DNA of 64,000 nucleotides. Origin: Dendrocalamus latiflorus. Its lineage: Eukaryota; Streptophyta; Magnoliopsida; Poales; Poaceae. Shown here piece after piece: positions 10,879-21,224 of this stretch (positions are counted from its first letter, which is position 1; the number at the start of each line of letters is the position of its first letter). Location: NCBI GenBank assembly GCA_017311315.1, contig CM029670.1, positions 25,385,449-25,449,448 of the forward strand. Reading direction: 5' to 3'. The position numbers and the translations under genes are program-made. A model generated the notes under the pieces. That model ran no database searches. It was not told the DNA's origin and saw only the letters and a list, made by a program, of their open reading frames with translations.

Positions 10879-13800
10879 TGGTCCTTGTATCATAGCTTCA
10901 GTTTGATGTGGAGTCGGCATGGTTGTATGCATGGAAAGGATGTCCTCATCATCCTCCCCTTCTTGCATTTGAGTCGTCCGCGACTCAAGCTCATCTTCTT
11001 CTCCCAAGTATGGCTTCAAATCTGCAATGTTAAAGGTGGGACTAACCCCGAATTCTGCAGGCAACTCAAGTTTATATGCATTGTCATTAATCTTTTCCAA
11101 AACTTTGAAAGGACCATCAGCTCTAGGCATCAACTTAGACCTCCTCAATTCAGGAAATCTTTCTTTTCTCAAATGCAACCAAACTAAATCACTCGGTTGA
11201 AAAGTTAAATGCCTCCTTACTTTACTACCAGCAAGTTTATATTTAGCATTCATGCGTTCAATATTTTCTTTGGTTGTCTCATGCATTTTCAACATCAAGT
11301 CAGCACGCTGTTTAGCATCAAAATTTAACTTCTCCGAAGATGAAAGTGGTAGCAAATCAATAGGAGCACGAGGCACAAAGCCATAGACAATCTCAAAAGG
11401 GCACATCTTTGTAGTAGAATGCAGCGAACGATTATAAGTAAATTCAATATGAGGCAAGCATTCTTCCCACATTTTAATGTTCTTTTTCAAAACAGCCCTA
11501 AGCATGGTAGATAAAGTTCTATTCACAACTTCAGTTTGCCCATCAGTTTGGGGATGACATGTAGTCGAAAATAACAGCTTAGTCCCCAATTTAGCCCATA
11601 AAGTTCTCCAAAAATGGCTAAGAAATTTAGTGTCACAATCGGAAACTATTGTATTTGGCACACCATGCAAGCGAACAACTTCACGAAAGAACAAATCAGC
11701 AATGTTGGTAGCATCATCACTTTTATGACATGGTATGAAGTGTGCCATCTTAGAAAATCTATCCACAACAACAAATATGCTATCCCTCCCCTTCTTTGTC
11801 CTAGGCAGTCCTAAAACAAAGTCCATAGAAATATCTTCCCAAGGCACACTAGGAACAGGTAGAGGCATATACAAACCGTGAGGATTAAGTCGTGACTTAG
11901 CCTTTTGACATGTAGTGCAGCGAGCAACAAAACGTTCTACATCACGTCTCATCCTTGTCCAAAAGAAATGACTAGCAAGTATGTCTTCCGTCTTCTTCAC
12001 TCCAAAATGCCCCATCAGCCCACCTCCATGCGCTTCCTGTAACAACAACAAACGAACAGAGCTAGCTGGAATGCATAATTTGTTAGCTCTAAACACAAAT
12101 CCATCATTTAGAACAAATTTATTCCACGTTTTTCCCTCTTTGCAATTCAGCAACACATCTTTAAAATCATCATCATGAACATAATGCTCTTTAATTGTTC
12201 CCAATCCAAAAATTTTGAAGTCAAGTTGTGAGAGCATGGTATATCTCCTAGACAATGCATCAGCAATAACATTCTCCTTTCCCTTTTTGTGTTTTATGAC
12301 ATAAGGAAAAGACTCTATGAATTCAACCCACTTTGCATGCCTACGGTTCAATTTTGCTTGACTTCTAATATGCTTTAATGACTCATGATCAGAATGAATG
12401 ACAAATTCTTTGGGCCATAAATAATGTTGCCATGTCTCTAAAGTTCGAACTAGAGCATATAATTCCTTTTCATAAGTAGAATAGTTCAAACTAGGCCCAC
12501 TCAATTTTTCACTAAAGTATGCCACAGGTTTACCTTCTTGCAACAGCACACCACCCAATCCAATTCCACTAGCATCACATTCTAGCTCAAAAGTCTTACT
12601 AAAATCTGGAAGTTGGAGTAATGGGGCATGTGTTAACTTATCTTTCAATGTGTTGAAGGCGTCTTCCTGTGCATTCCCCCAAGTAAACGGCACCCCCTTT
12701 TTAGTGAGCTCATTCAATGGCGCGGCGATGGTGCTGAAACCCTTCACAAAACGACGATAGAATCCAGCAAGTCCTAAAAAACTTCGCACCTGCGTGACCG
12801 TTTTAGGAGTCGGCCAACTCTGTATTGCCTCAACCTTGGCTTGATCAACTTCAATCCCCTGTGGAGTAACAACATAGCCAAGAAAAGAGACTCGATCCGT
12901 GCAAAATATGCACTTCTCAAGGTTACCAAATAAATGGCAAAGGTGTTCCTCTAGTGATGTGCTATATATCAATATATCATCAAAATAGACCACTACAAAT
13001 TTACCAATGAAAGTACGCAAAACCTCGTTCATTAATCTCATGAATGTGCTAGGTGCATTAGTTAAACCAAATGGCATCACTAACCACTCATACAAACCGA
13101 ACTTAGTTTTAAATGCTGTTTTCCATTCATCTCCCAATTTCATGCGAATTTGGTGATACCCACTACGCAAATCAACTTTAGAGAAGACAATAGAGCCACT
13201 TAATTCATCAAGCATATCATCTAACCTAGGAATAGGGTGACGATATCTAATGGTAATGTTATTGATCGCTCTACAGTCCACACACATACGCCATGATCCA
13301 TCTTTCTTAGGCACTAAAATTACCGGAACAGCACAAGAACTAAGAGACTCACGCACATAACCTTTATCAAGCAATTCTTGAACTTGACGCTGAATCTCCT
13401 TAGTTTCTTCCGGATTGGTCCTGTATGGCGCACGATTGGGCAAAGATGCCCCGGGAATCAAATCAATTTGGTGCTCAATCCCTCGCACTGGTGGAAGCCC
13501 TGGTGGTACGTCCTTTGGAAAGACATCCATGTACTCCTGCAAAAGATTAGTGACAACAGAAGGCACAGAAGAAGGTACCTCCTCGAATGAAAATAAAGCT
13601 TGTTTGCAAAGTAAGGCATAGCAAACAGAAGTACTAGCATCCAGCTCATTCACATCAAACTTAGTAGCAAGAAAACATGCACCTTTCAATTTAATCTCAT
13701 TTTTCGTCTCATGAACAGATTTAGAGTTTTTCTTTTTATGTTGCTCAAGTTCGCTTGCAACAATCTGATTTTCACTCCTATTATGCTCCTGATTTTTCTC

Positions 13801-15663
13801 TCTACTAGCTCTAGCAATCTCATCTTTGAAAATAGCTTCAGGAGACATAGGATGTAACACAATTTTCTTGTCATGATGCACAAAAGAATATTGGTTTGTC
13901 TTACCATGATGCAGTGAATCGTTATCATATTGCCACGGTCTACCTAACAGCATAGAGCATGCTTGCATAGGAACAACATCGCATTCTACAACATCATGAT
14001 AAGAACCAATAGCAAAATTTACTCTCACCATTCGTGTTACCTTCACCTTGCCGCTGTTATTGAACCATTGAATGTAGTAAGGTTGTGGGTGTGGTTTGGT
14101 GTTCAACGCAAGCTTCTCCACCATATCGGAGCTCGCCAAGTTGTTGCAGCTCCCTCCATCAATGATCACACGGCATGAGCGCTCCTTCACGACACACTTT
14201 GTTTGGAAAAGGATGTGCCGCTGATTTTGCTCCGTCCTCTCCATTTGTGCACTCAACACACGCTGCACAATGAGGCACTCATAGCGCTCTGCATCTTCAG
14301 CACCAATGTGCTCTTCTTCTTGCTCCTTCCCACTACCTGCATGGTCAGCTGCAAGCATAGCATATGTATCCTCATCCAAATCACTAGCAGAAGAATACTC
14401 ACCATCATCTCTCACAATCAAAACGCGCTTGCTTGGGCATGCACTCCGCACATGGCCATACCCCTTGCATTGATGACATTGGATATCCCTCGTTCGTCCC
14501 GTAGATGCAACGGATGAAGAGCTCTTTGCATGTGCTTGGACTGACTCCTTTGTTGCTTCGGATGCCCGAGATGCCGAATTTGATGCTGAAAACCGTGGCT
14601 TGCTGTTGGAGGAAGAAGGTGAAGGGGTTTGGCTTGATGGTGCGGCAGATGCACGTTGAGACCAGATGTTTCCACGACTTGCAGAAACGTTAGTCCTAGT
14701 GCTCGCGCGTCGTCCCTGTACTTCTCTTTCAGCTTTACAAGCAAGATGAAATAAACGAGTGATAGAATTGTATTCCTTGTAAGCTAAGATGTCCTGAATT
14801 TCCCGATTCAAACCGCCCATAAACCTAGCCATAGAGGCTTCCTCAGTTTCCTCTAAGTCACAACGCAGCATGCCTGTTTGCAATTCTTGAAAATATTCCT
14901 CTACATTTTGACTACCTTGTCTCAATTGTTGCAACTTATGTAACAAATCACGTGCATAATATGAGGGAACAAATCTAGCTCGCATGATTCTTTTTAATGC
15001 ATCCCAAGTTTGTGGTATGGTGAAAGGATTTTTCTTACAATATTCACTCCACCAAACAGACGCAAAGTCAGTAAACTCACTAGTAGCAGCCCTAACCCTT
15101 TTGTTCTCAGGGAATGCATGACAAACAAATTTCTGATCAACAGCCAATTCCCAAGTGATATAAGCATCTGGGTTATATTTTCCATCAAAAGGTGGCAAAG
15201 TGAACTTAATCTTACCAAGCGATTCATCATTCTCACGTACCTCATTCCGGCGTGGTTGACGATGACGGTGAGCGTCCGCATCATCATCAATCTCAGTGTC
15301 AGCCGCATATTCGTCTCCACCATTTTCGTCCACCCTGCTGCCCAAGACACCCATATTGGTACGAGTACGCTGAGTTGGTGCAGCGGGAGATGCACGGCCC
15401 CTCTCATCAAGACGTCTCAAAATCTCAGCAAGTGAAGCGTTGATGGTGCCAACGGAAGCCTCCAACGTTGCAAGCGTAGTGTTGGTGTCGATCTGCGCGG
15501 CCTCCAATTGGCCAAGGCGGTCGTTGGTGACCCGTACATCCTCATCAAGTCCTTCAGTATGCATCTTCATTTGGCGCTCAAAGTGTTGTATGATGCCCCT
15601 GACATTTTGACTAGTCCGAGGGGAATGTGGGGCTGCCCGCAGGTCCTCTGGTTCTCCTGACAT
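10819..15663 (-). CDS. Gag-Pol polyprotein of element B
   Basis: A single 1614-codon frame. The gag core is at about residues 150-330, followed by a CCHC zinc knuckle (CHQCKGYGHVRSAC) near 395. The protease has IDGGS near 500. Reverse transcriptase spans about 755-930 with YFDD near 892. RNase H is at about 1020-1140. Integrase has its HHCC zinc site at about 1205-1255 and a D-D-E triad near 1281, 1341 and 1377. After YFDDILIYS the interval to the FLG motif is 12 residues shorter than in element A, an apparent in-frame deletion in the RT. The last 20 or so residues are not native: the frame runs through a truncated 3' LTR into the neighbouring transposase gene in the wrong frame. Confidence 0.95.
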   Translation of the reverse strand: MSGEPEDLRAAPHSPRTSQNVRGIIQHFERQMKMHTEGLDEDVRVTNDRLGQLEAAQIDTNTTLATLEASVGTINASLAEILRRLDERGRASPAAPTQRTRTNMGVLGSRVDENGGDEYAADTEIDDDADAHRHRQPRRNEVRENDESLGKIKFTLPPFDGKYNPDAYITWELAVDQKFVCHAFPENKRVRAATSEFTDFASVWWSEYCKKNPFTIPQTWDALKRIMRARFVPSYYARDLLHKLQQLRQGSQNVEEYFQELQTGMLRCDLEETEEASMARFMGGLNREIQDILAYKEYNSITRLFHLACKAEREVQGRRASTRTNVSASRGNIWSQRASAAPSSQTPSPSSSNSKPRFSASNSASRASEATKESVQAHAKSSSSVASTGRTRDIQCHQCKGYGHVRSACPSKRVLIVRDDGEYSSASDLDEDTYAMLAADHAGSGKEQEEEHIGAEDAERYECLIVQRVLSAQMERTEQNQRHILFQTKCVVKERSCRVIIDGGSCNNLASSDMVEKLALNTKPHPQPYYIQWFNNSGKVKVTRMVRVNFAIGSYHDVVECDVVPMQACSMLLGRPWQYDNDSLHHGKTNQYSFVHHDKKIVLHPMSPEAIFKDEIARASREKNQEHNRSENQIVASELEQHKKKNSKSVHETKNEIKLKGACFLATKFDVNELDASTSVCYALLCKQALFSFEEVPSSVPSVVTNLLQEYMDVFPKDVPPGLPPVRGIEHQIDLIPGASLPNRAPYRTNPEETKEIQRQVQELLDKGYVRESLSSCAVPVILVPKKDGSWRMCVDCRAINNITIRYRHPIPRLDDMLDELSGSIVFSKVDLRSGYHQIRMKLGDEWKTAFKTKFGLYEWLVMPFGLTNAPSTFMRLMNEVLRTFIGKFVVVYFDDILIYSTSLEEHLCHLFGNLEKCIFCTDRVSFLGYVVTPQGIEVDQAKVEAIQSWPTPKTVTQVRSFLGLAGFYRRFVKGFSTIAAPLNELTKKGVPFTWGNAQEDAFNTLKDKLTHAPLLQLPDFSKTFELECDASGIGLGGVLLQEGKPVAYFSEKLSGPSLNYSTYEKELYALVRTLETWQHYLWPKEFVIHSDHESLKHIRSQAKLNRRHAKWVEFIESFPYVIKHKKGKENVIADALSRRYTMLSQLDFKIFGLGTIKEHYVHDDDFKDVLLNCKEGKTWNKFVLNDGFVFRANKLCIPASSVRLLLLQEAHGGGLMGHFGVKKTEDILASHFFWTRMRRDVERFVARCTTCQKAKSRLNPHGLYMPLPVPSVPWEDISMDFVLGLPRTKKGRDSIFVVVDRFSKMAHFIPCHKSDDATNIADLFFREVVRLHGVPNTIVSDCDTKFLSHFWRTLWAKLGTKLLFSTTCHPQTDGQTEVVNRTLSTMLRAVLKKNIKMWEECLPHIEFTYNRSLHSTTKMCPFEIVYGFVPRAPIDLLPLSSSEKLNFDAKQRADLMLKMHETTKENIERMNAKYKLAGSKVRRHLTFQPSDLVWLHLRKERFPELRRSKLMPRADGPFKVLEKINDNAYKLELPAEFGVSPTFNIADLKPYLGEEDELESRTTQMQEGEDDEDILSMHTTMPTPHQTEAMIQGPHCALFCKGSATGYSRRNWE
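10879..10951 (-). repeat. Element B 3' LTR remnant (73 bp)
   Basis: Matches 17706-17778 with about one mismatch and begins TGATGAGGACATCC in element orientation. Only the outermost 73 bp of a 948-bp LTR remain, joined directly to transposase-gene sequence. The purine-rich tract AAGAAGGGGAGGA (plus 10952-10964) abuts it on the element side. Confidence 0.92.
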
Positions 15664-16816
15664 TGTTAGAAGAACACAAGAAACAAACCAAGAAGAGAAA
15701 AAAATAATAAAACTGCAGGTTATGCCCTCACAACTACTGGGATGTGGTTAAATCAAGTCGCACACTCTCAACCTGTTCGGTCAAGCTCTTACAAGTTCTT
15801 ACCACAACGAGCAGGAGGTGATGGTAGCCGACAAGTCAAGACAATATCTCCTGGAGTTGGTGTATCGCTGCCTCGGTCACTAGTCCCTGTGATGTGGTAG
15901 CCAAATCTGTGGAGCTATAGGTGGGCTGAGAGTGAACAAAGGATAACTAGAACCACATTAGTCAAAGCAAGTTGAATAATCGCTCAACGACGGCACCGTG
16001 CTGGTCCTAGGCTAGACCGTACTAGAGACGCGAGCCTAGAACACAAACGAAAACACACCGTGCAGAAAGAAACTAGATGATGTTGCACACGGAGTTCCGG
16101 AGCTCGGAAAAGGATGCCGTCTTCACAAGGAACCTTAGAATCACGTGTAGGAGGGCTCTGTCAATTTTGAGCGAATTCTGAGAAACTTGATTTTTCCTCG
16201 GTTTGCAGGCCCGTTTTGAGGCCCTAAACGACGTTTTTTGGGGTCGGAGCTGCTGCGCATGTGCCTGGTGACTTACGCGGATCTAAAATCTCCTGATTTC
16301 CCAGACTGATTTAACTCTATCTTCTCATAAGCTTTCCAACGGATCAAGAATCGTCTCAATCGGAGGTCGTATGCAAAAGTTAGCTGTTTCTCTCTCCTCT
16401 GTCTTTTTTTTTCTTATTTTTTTTATGCCAAGGCTCTTTCTAAATACGGCTGCCTGTTCCTTCTTTTCTCTCTCTCTTTTTTTACACACACGACGCGGTT
16501 GAATCCGAATTTGTGTCCTATTCCGAGACCAACTAGGGCAAAGCCTCCCTCGAAACCGAGTTCGGATCTAACTGCAATGGTGATACCAAGAAGTGCACAG
16601 AACTCGAAACTCTAAAGGAACTAGACTCCAAGACCAGCAAAGGACACGACGATGCAACCGAAGACTCAACAAACAAAGACTATGCAGCAATAGATAAAGG
16701 CTCAAATTGTTTCGGATTTTGGGGAATAGATCTACTATATTTTATTTTTTGGTTTTCTGGACTGTAGGTAAAAAAAATGCAAAGACTAGATAGGATCTCT
16801 CACCGATCAACCTTGA
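15664..16816 (-). other. Element B leader
   Basis: About 1.15 kb between the PBS and the gag ATG at 15663. It has no reading frame of note and contains short T-rich runs near 16405-16430. It probably holds packaging signals, as expected for this position, but I see no specific motif that proves it. Confidence 0.6.
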
Positions 16817-16828
16817 GCTCTGATACCA
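16817..16828 (-). other. Element B primer-binding site
   Basis: Minus strand TGGTATCAGAGC, matching initiator Met tRNA, two bases from the LTR edge at 16831. Confidence 0.95.
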
Positions 16829-16830
16829 AC

Positions 16831-17778
16831 TGATAGCACTAGGGGTCCCGATCTTTCGATGAGAGTGGTAGATTCGATTGGGGAAGGAGATGACGTTGAC
16901 GACCCGACTATAACCATCCAAGGACGTTGCGCCTTAGCGATCGATACACTAACTCCAGAGATTGTACGTGACCTTGTCGGCGCACGATCAACCCAACCAC
17001 GAGGGTTCTTGTTCCTGCAAGCAATCGAAGAACAAGCAAGAACAAGATGAACAACAACTCAATTGCAAATAACGATGTAAGATTCAATCGAAAACAGGAA
17101 AACGGTGGGGTTCCGAAGACAAGTATTCGGGCGATCTAGCCGACACGCGCGAGTACAAGGCAAAGTAGCAAAAGCTAACTTAGTCTAAACAAAACCCAAA
17201 ACCCTAGAAGAGGGTGCGGCTGCCTATTTAAGGGACACGGAAGGTGGAGGGTCGGCCGAAACATAAGGAAGCCAAATATGACTCGAATTACAAGGCCCAA
17301 GGCCCACTTTGACTCGGACTGGAAAAGTGACGTGACTTGTTTTGCAGATTCTGACCGACTCGGATGTAATTTGGAGGTGAGGCCGGATCCATCTGAAAGT
17401 AGACGTCAAGAGCTTTCCAACGAGTACTCACGGGCCCCGAGAAACCTTCTAGATCAAAAGTTATGGCCGTTTGAAGTAGACGCTGTTGGGAAGGCCGAAT
17501 CCGAGTCAAATTCGTGAACAGGACTTGGTTTGCGCTTGACGGTTCCACTTTTATACTTGAGCTCACGTGGTTCTTCCCCATGGTTTCTAAGGACAATTAA
17601 ATCATCACAAGAATTAAGTAGTATTCCATTCTTTGAAATATTTGTATGCAAACTTAGGAACGCATTCACCTGATGGTTAAGTTGACGTGCTCGCGCTCTA
17701 GTCATTGGTCCTTGTATCATAGTTTCAGTTTGATGTGGAGTCGGCATGGTTGTATGCATGGAAAGGATGTCCTCATCA
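16831..17778 (-). repeat. Element B 5' LTR (948 bp)
   Basis: Plus strand TGATAGCACT to CCTCATCA, so the LTR reads TGATGAGGACATCC to AGTGCTATCA in element orientation. A possible TATA-like TTAAATAG sits at about 17225 on the minus strand. The frames seen here are short and unconvincing, and one repeats the last residues of element B gag-pol because that frame enters the other LTR. Confidence 0.93.
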
Positions 17779-18532
17779 CCCTTTGTATTTCAGGAGAAAC
17801 CAAAAGACTATTTTCTGATTTTCCTTTACCCGTTGCCTTTCTTAAGACTGGATTTTGCTCCGCTGCAAAATCACGAAATTCCCTGAAGTTTCCTCTGTTT
17901 AAAGAATCCTTCGACTCATCGTGGCCTCGGAAAGGCAAACCTTGCTTTGCTAATATTCTAGCAACATCAATAGACCCATTCAGTCGAGTAATATAGTCCC
18001 TCTTAGCACTTTCATTTACACCATGGAAAGCCACATCAATGTGATGTCTTGTTTGTAACAAATCATCACACTTCTTCATTGCTAGATAGTGTGAGCCACC
18101 AACATCACCCACATGATCTTTGAGCCTTTGTTTTTTATGAAAACCATTCCAACCATTTTTAACAAAAGCTTCATATCCACCATCCTTCTTTTCTCTAAAT
18201 AGGAAACAGAAAAAACAATATGCTCTATCTTTGGATTCACTGTATTCAAGCCAACTTCCAAACTCATCAAACCATTCTGGAACAAACCTTCTTGGGCCTC
18301 CTCCAATCTGTGTCACAGGAAAACTAAATGTGCGAGGTTGGCAAGGCCCTTTTTCCAAGTACTTCCTTCTCACCATTTCTCTAAGATTAGGATGGTAGTC
18401 ATCAATCTGTTTCCGCAACCCTGGATCGTATTTAATCTCCTCTTCCCAGTTGATATCATCCAAACATGAATTGCGGGTATTGTTGCCACTATCTGGCTCT
18501 GGCGCTTTTCTTTTGAAAAATCTTTCCATCAA
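17779..18532 (-). pseudogene. hAT transposase (ZMYM1/TTF-type), N-terminal part
   Basis: Starts at the ATG at 18532 with MMERFFKRKAPEPDS, a usual start for this family, and is open for about 250 codons until element B. A TTF-type zinc-finger region follows: RTFSFPVTQIGG, RRFVPEWFDEFGSWLEYSESKDRAYCFFCFLFRE, KNGWNGFHKKQRLKDHVG, SHYLAMKKCDDL. This domain binds transposon ends. The gene is broken by element B at codon 251, by a frame change downstream, and by element A. No complete product is possible. Confidence 0.9.
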
Positions 18533-19245
18533 TTAATCTGTCATTAGTAGACAATAGCAATAATGCTAAGTAAATATCTAAAACAAGAAAGATCTTTGTA
18601 CACAGTTGACATTTGACAGTACGCTGTCTAATAAATTACTTGAGAAAGAAATAGAGGCAAAAATCTATAAGACTACAGCTAGTAGCTACAGACCTAAATT
18701 GAAGGTCTTACGTACCTAAATTAAAAATCTATGGAGTAGTACACTAGTACTTACGTTACGTACCTTGAAGGCTTGAAGCTTGAAGGATTGAATTGAATCC
18801 TTGATGCCAGTGGACGCCTCACGCACGCCTGGACGGTAGTCGGACAGTAGGTAGACCGGCAGGCAGCTGGCAGCGGCTCTCTGCTCTCCGCACTTCAGCA
18901 GGGTTGCAGGCTCACAGTCACAGCGAGTCAGCGACGCAGCGCCTAGCGACCAGGGCCCACGGACGGGAAGGGAAGACAGAGCGACGCATCACGCGAGTAA
19001 GCCAGTAAGGGACGCGACTCGCGAGCCTCGAGGGGAAGCCAGCGGATGAGCAAAGTTTAGCTTCCTGTGATGGGCTTGAGTTAACTGGGCTGCCTGCTCT
19101 AAGCTGGGCTGTAGGGGTGCAACATATTGGCCCAAGGAGGGTGCTTATAGGGCTGAAATCAGATGATAATAGCTTATTTTCGATTTTTTGGGGGGTGCAT
19201 CTGCACCCACGGGCCACTATTGGGCTTCGCCTAGCCTTATAGGGG
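18533..19245. other. Flank and probable right end of the hAT transposase element
   Basis: Sequence upstream of the transposase ATG, with no long frame. Near 19190-19245 the plus strand reads GGGGGGTGCATCTGCACCC and then GGGCTTCGCCTAGCC..ATAGGGG, the kind of end seen in elements carrying this transposase. The left end is outside the window, so TIR and TSD cannot be checked. An AT dinucleotide run follows at 19249-19262. Confidence 0.45.
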
Positions 19246-19476
19246 ATGGTATATATATATATAGTAACATCCAAGCTGCTCGGTGAGCCCATCCGAGTCA
19301 AACAAGAGTCAAATTCTGTGTCAGACTAGACAAATTAAACAGTGGTTCGCTCGGAAACCGACTCGGCATGCAACCCATACACCTCCATATATCTCACCTA
19401 TGTGGCGCCTTGATGGATTCATTGTTTGCAGCAAGAGCGATTTTGCCATCGATCGATAGCTAGCTTGCTTGATCCA

Positions 19477-19643
19477 ATGGCCTTCAGGCCGCCGTATGCC
19501 GGCGCCGCACCCATGTTTTCGTTCGTGCCGGTGACAGTCCCGGCATCGCCGCATGCCGCCGTCCCGTTCGTGCCGGTACCAGTTCATCTGCCGGCGCACG
19601 CCATCGTGCCGTACTACGCCGGCGTCGTCTGCCCCCGGTGGCC
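19477..19643 (+). pseudogene. CAF1/POP2-like deadenylase pseudogene copy 1, N-terminal part
   Basis: Begins MAFRPPYAGAAPMF at the ATG at 19477 and ends in GVVCPRW, where a hAT element is inserted. It resumes at 21225 as PSLLQLPHVVHVRPIT. Joined across the insertion, the frame is continuous, which shows the hAT landed in an existing gene copy. The proline- and valine-rich start is not part of the nuclease domain. The 5' flank 19263-19476 has no clear promoter beyond an A/T-rich CATATATC near 19395. Confidence 0.8.
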
Positions 19644-21224
19644 CAGGGGCGGACCCACAGGGTATGCCGGGTGGGCCACGTCATACCCTGGGGCCCAGCC
19701 GATGAGGAGCTGCGCAAGCCGCCGCCCAACCGGCAGGAGATCGTGGCGGCGCACGACGAGGCGACGAAACAGAGGGAGGAGCACCAGATCCCGATCGTGA
19801 CCTCGTCCAGCGTGGTGCCCAGGGACAACGGGTCCGGCAGGGCGTACAAGGGGCGGCACTGCAAGAAGTTCTACACTGCTGCTGCCGCGAATGGGCCAAC
19901 GCAGAAGCCGTCGAATTAGAAGACGAGGATCTGTAACAAGTGGGAGATGACTGGCTACTGTCCCTTTGGTAGCAAGTGCCAATTTGCTCATGGAGTTGCT
20001 GGTGAGTCTCTCTTTTCATGTTCATCTCTAATTCCTGAATTGTTATGCCGTTAGTGCATTTTACAGCTCATTTAGCCAATTGTGATTCGCCCCACAGTTG
20101 AATATATTTAGTCCCTATTTGATTGGAGACCCTATGCATGTAGTTTGTGGATGATGCGTTGTTTGGTTTTGATATAAAACATTGAGCCCATAATGTATTA
20201 CGAACTTAGTCATCTCCATTTTATTGGAGACCCTGTTCTGGAGATTAGGTTTACCTGTGCTGGGCCTTGTGAGTTCTAGATTCTGACACTTGTTTATGTG
20301 ATAGACTTGGGATAATTGATGCTCTACATCATAGGCCTGATTTCAAATCTTGCTTCATAAATTTATTTAGCTCTTCTTTAGGATGGGAAGCATGTGCTTT
20401 CCAACATAGCTACTAAACTTCTAGAACAAATGCTGAGCCTATATGATTTGTCTATGGTTTATGAAGTACACCATGATGGTAGGTCTAGTGTCTGCTCCAG
20501 TCCATATCAACCCTTAGGTTTTTTCCCCAGTGTGTTAAGAGACTTTGTGATTGTTCAGAACTTAGCTTCATTCTGCCTCTCTGTTGCTTCAACTTATATG
20601 TATATACATTAATTTGGTCTGGAGTCTGGATAGCAGGAAAATATGTTTCCCCCCCAAATGAAGCTTCTAAATTGCTGGTGAAATGCATCTTGGTAGTTCA
20701 AGTTGTGACATAACATTCACAGCCATCTCATATGTTCTGCCCTTAGTCCATGCCCAGTTTTGATATTTTTCAAGCTTTTCAGAAGCCAACTTCTACTAAA
20801 ATTCAATCATTGCAGTCGCTGATTAGCTTGTGCACTTTAGGAAATGACTACTATTTATGTATCTTTTACAGTTTATGTGTTGGATAGGGATCTGTTTAAG
20901 TTCTGGGTTCACAAAAAAATCATCTTAGGTTTAGTCGAAATGAGGTATTGGATGCTACTTAGTGGCCACACCTCCTTCTACCTACTTACCCTGGTTTTTA
21001 GGGGGGGTTTATGTTTGTGCTGCCTCAGGATTAGTCGTGGAGAATTGATATCTCCATTGCATGTTTTATCTTGCATAATATTTGCCATTTTATTTCTATG
21101 TCCAGGATGAGCATTCGTTGGAAAATTTTACAATTATTTACCGAATTGGCAAATGGTTTTACCGAATTGCATATGAAAATTTTGGTGCGGCATACCCTTT
21201 GGTAAAATCCTGGGCCCGCCACTG
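19644..21224 (+). mobile_element. Gene-carrying small hAT element, copy 1
   Basis: Starts CAGGGGCGGACCCACAGGG and ends in AAAATCCTGGGCCCGCCACTG, imperfect inverted ends shared with copies at 33098-34683 and 32707-35504. The flanks share GGTGGCCC (19637-19644 and 21224-21231, overlapping each end by one base). This is consistent with an 8-bp TSD slightly eroded or shifted. It encodes no transposase and carries a CCCH zinc-finger gene fragment plus intron-like DNA. It is almost identical to the reverse-oriented copy at 33098-34683, whose TSD is perfect. Confidence 0.88.
19684..20001 (+). pseudogene. Captured CCCH zinc-finger gene fragment
   Basis: The frame reads DEELRKPPPNRQEIVAAHDE, then YKGRHCKKFYT, then, after an in-frame TAG at 19917-19919, TRICNKWEMTGYCPFGSK and CQFAHGVAG. 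This gives C-x8-C-x5-C-x3-H, one CCCH finger that in intact plant proteins binds RNA. The position of the stop suggests TGG changed to TAG. Intact homologues have another finger upstream, of which only the start remains. A canonical donor, G|GTGAGT, ends the fragment at 20001, so part of a genomic gene, not an mRNA, was captured. Confidence 0.85.

Larger units (their letters stand above)
10879..17778 (-). mobile_element. Ty3/gypsy retrotransposon B with nearly deleted 3' LTR
   Basis: The minus-strand order is 5' LTR (16831-17778), PBS (16817-16828), leader (15664-16816), gag-pol, PPT, 3' LTR remnant (10879-10951). It lies within the hAT transposase gene. Removing it brings SPEIQR (ending near 17780) next to IVHCFAKEV (starting near 10877) with at most one or two codons unaccounted for. 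The host sequence is therefore almost intact although about 875 bp of the 3' LTR are gone. Confidence 0.92.

Noticed and set aside
19684..20001. Functional CCCH zinc-finger gene
   Set aside because: It has an in-frame stop shared by two copies, lacks the first finger, ends at a splice donor and lies inside hAT ends; it is a captured fragment.
20382..20478. Possible exon between AG and GT inside the hAT copy 1 (DGKHVLSNIATKLLEQM..)
   Set aside because: Splice-like edges only; I cannot link it to the CCCH gene or any family, and it is too short to support alone.
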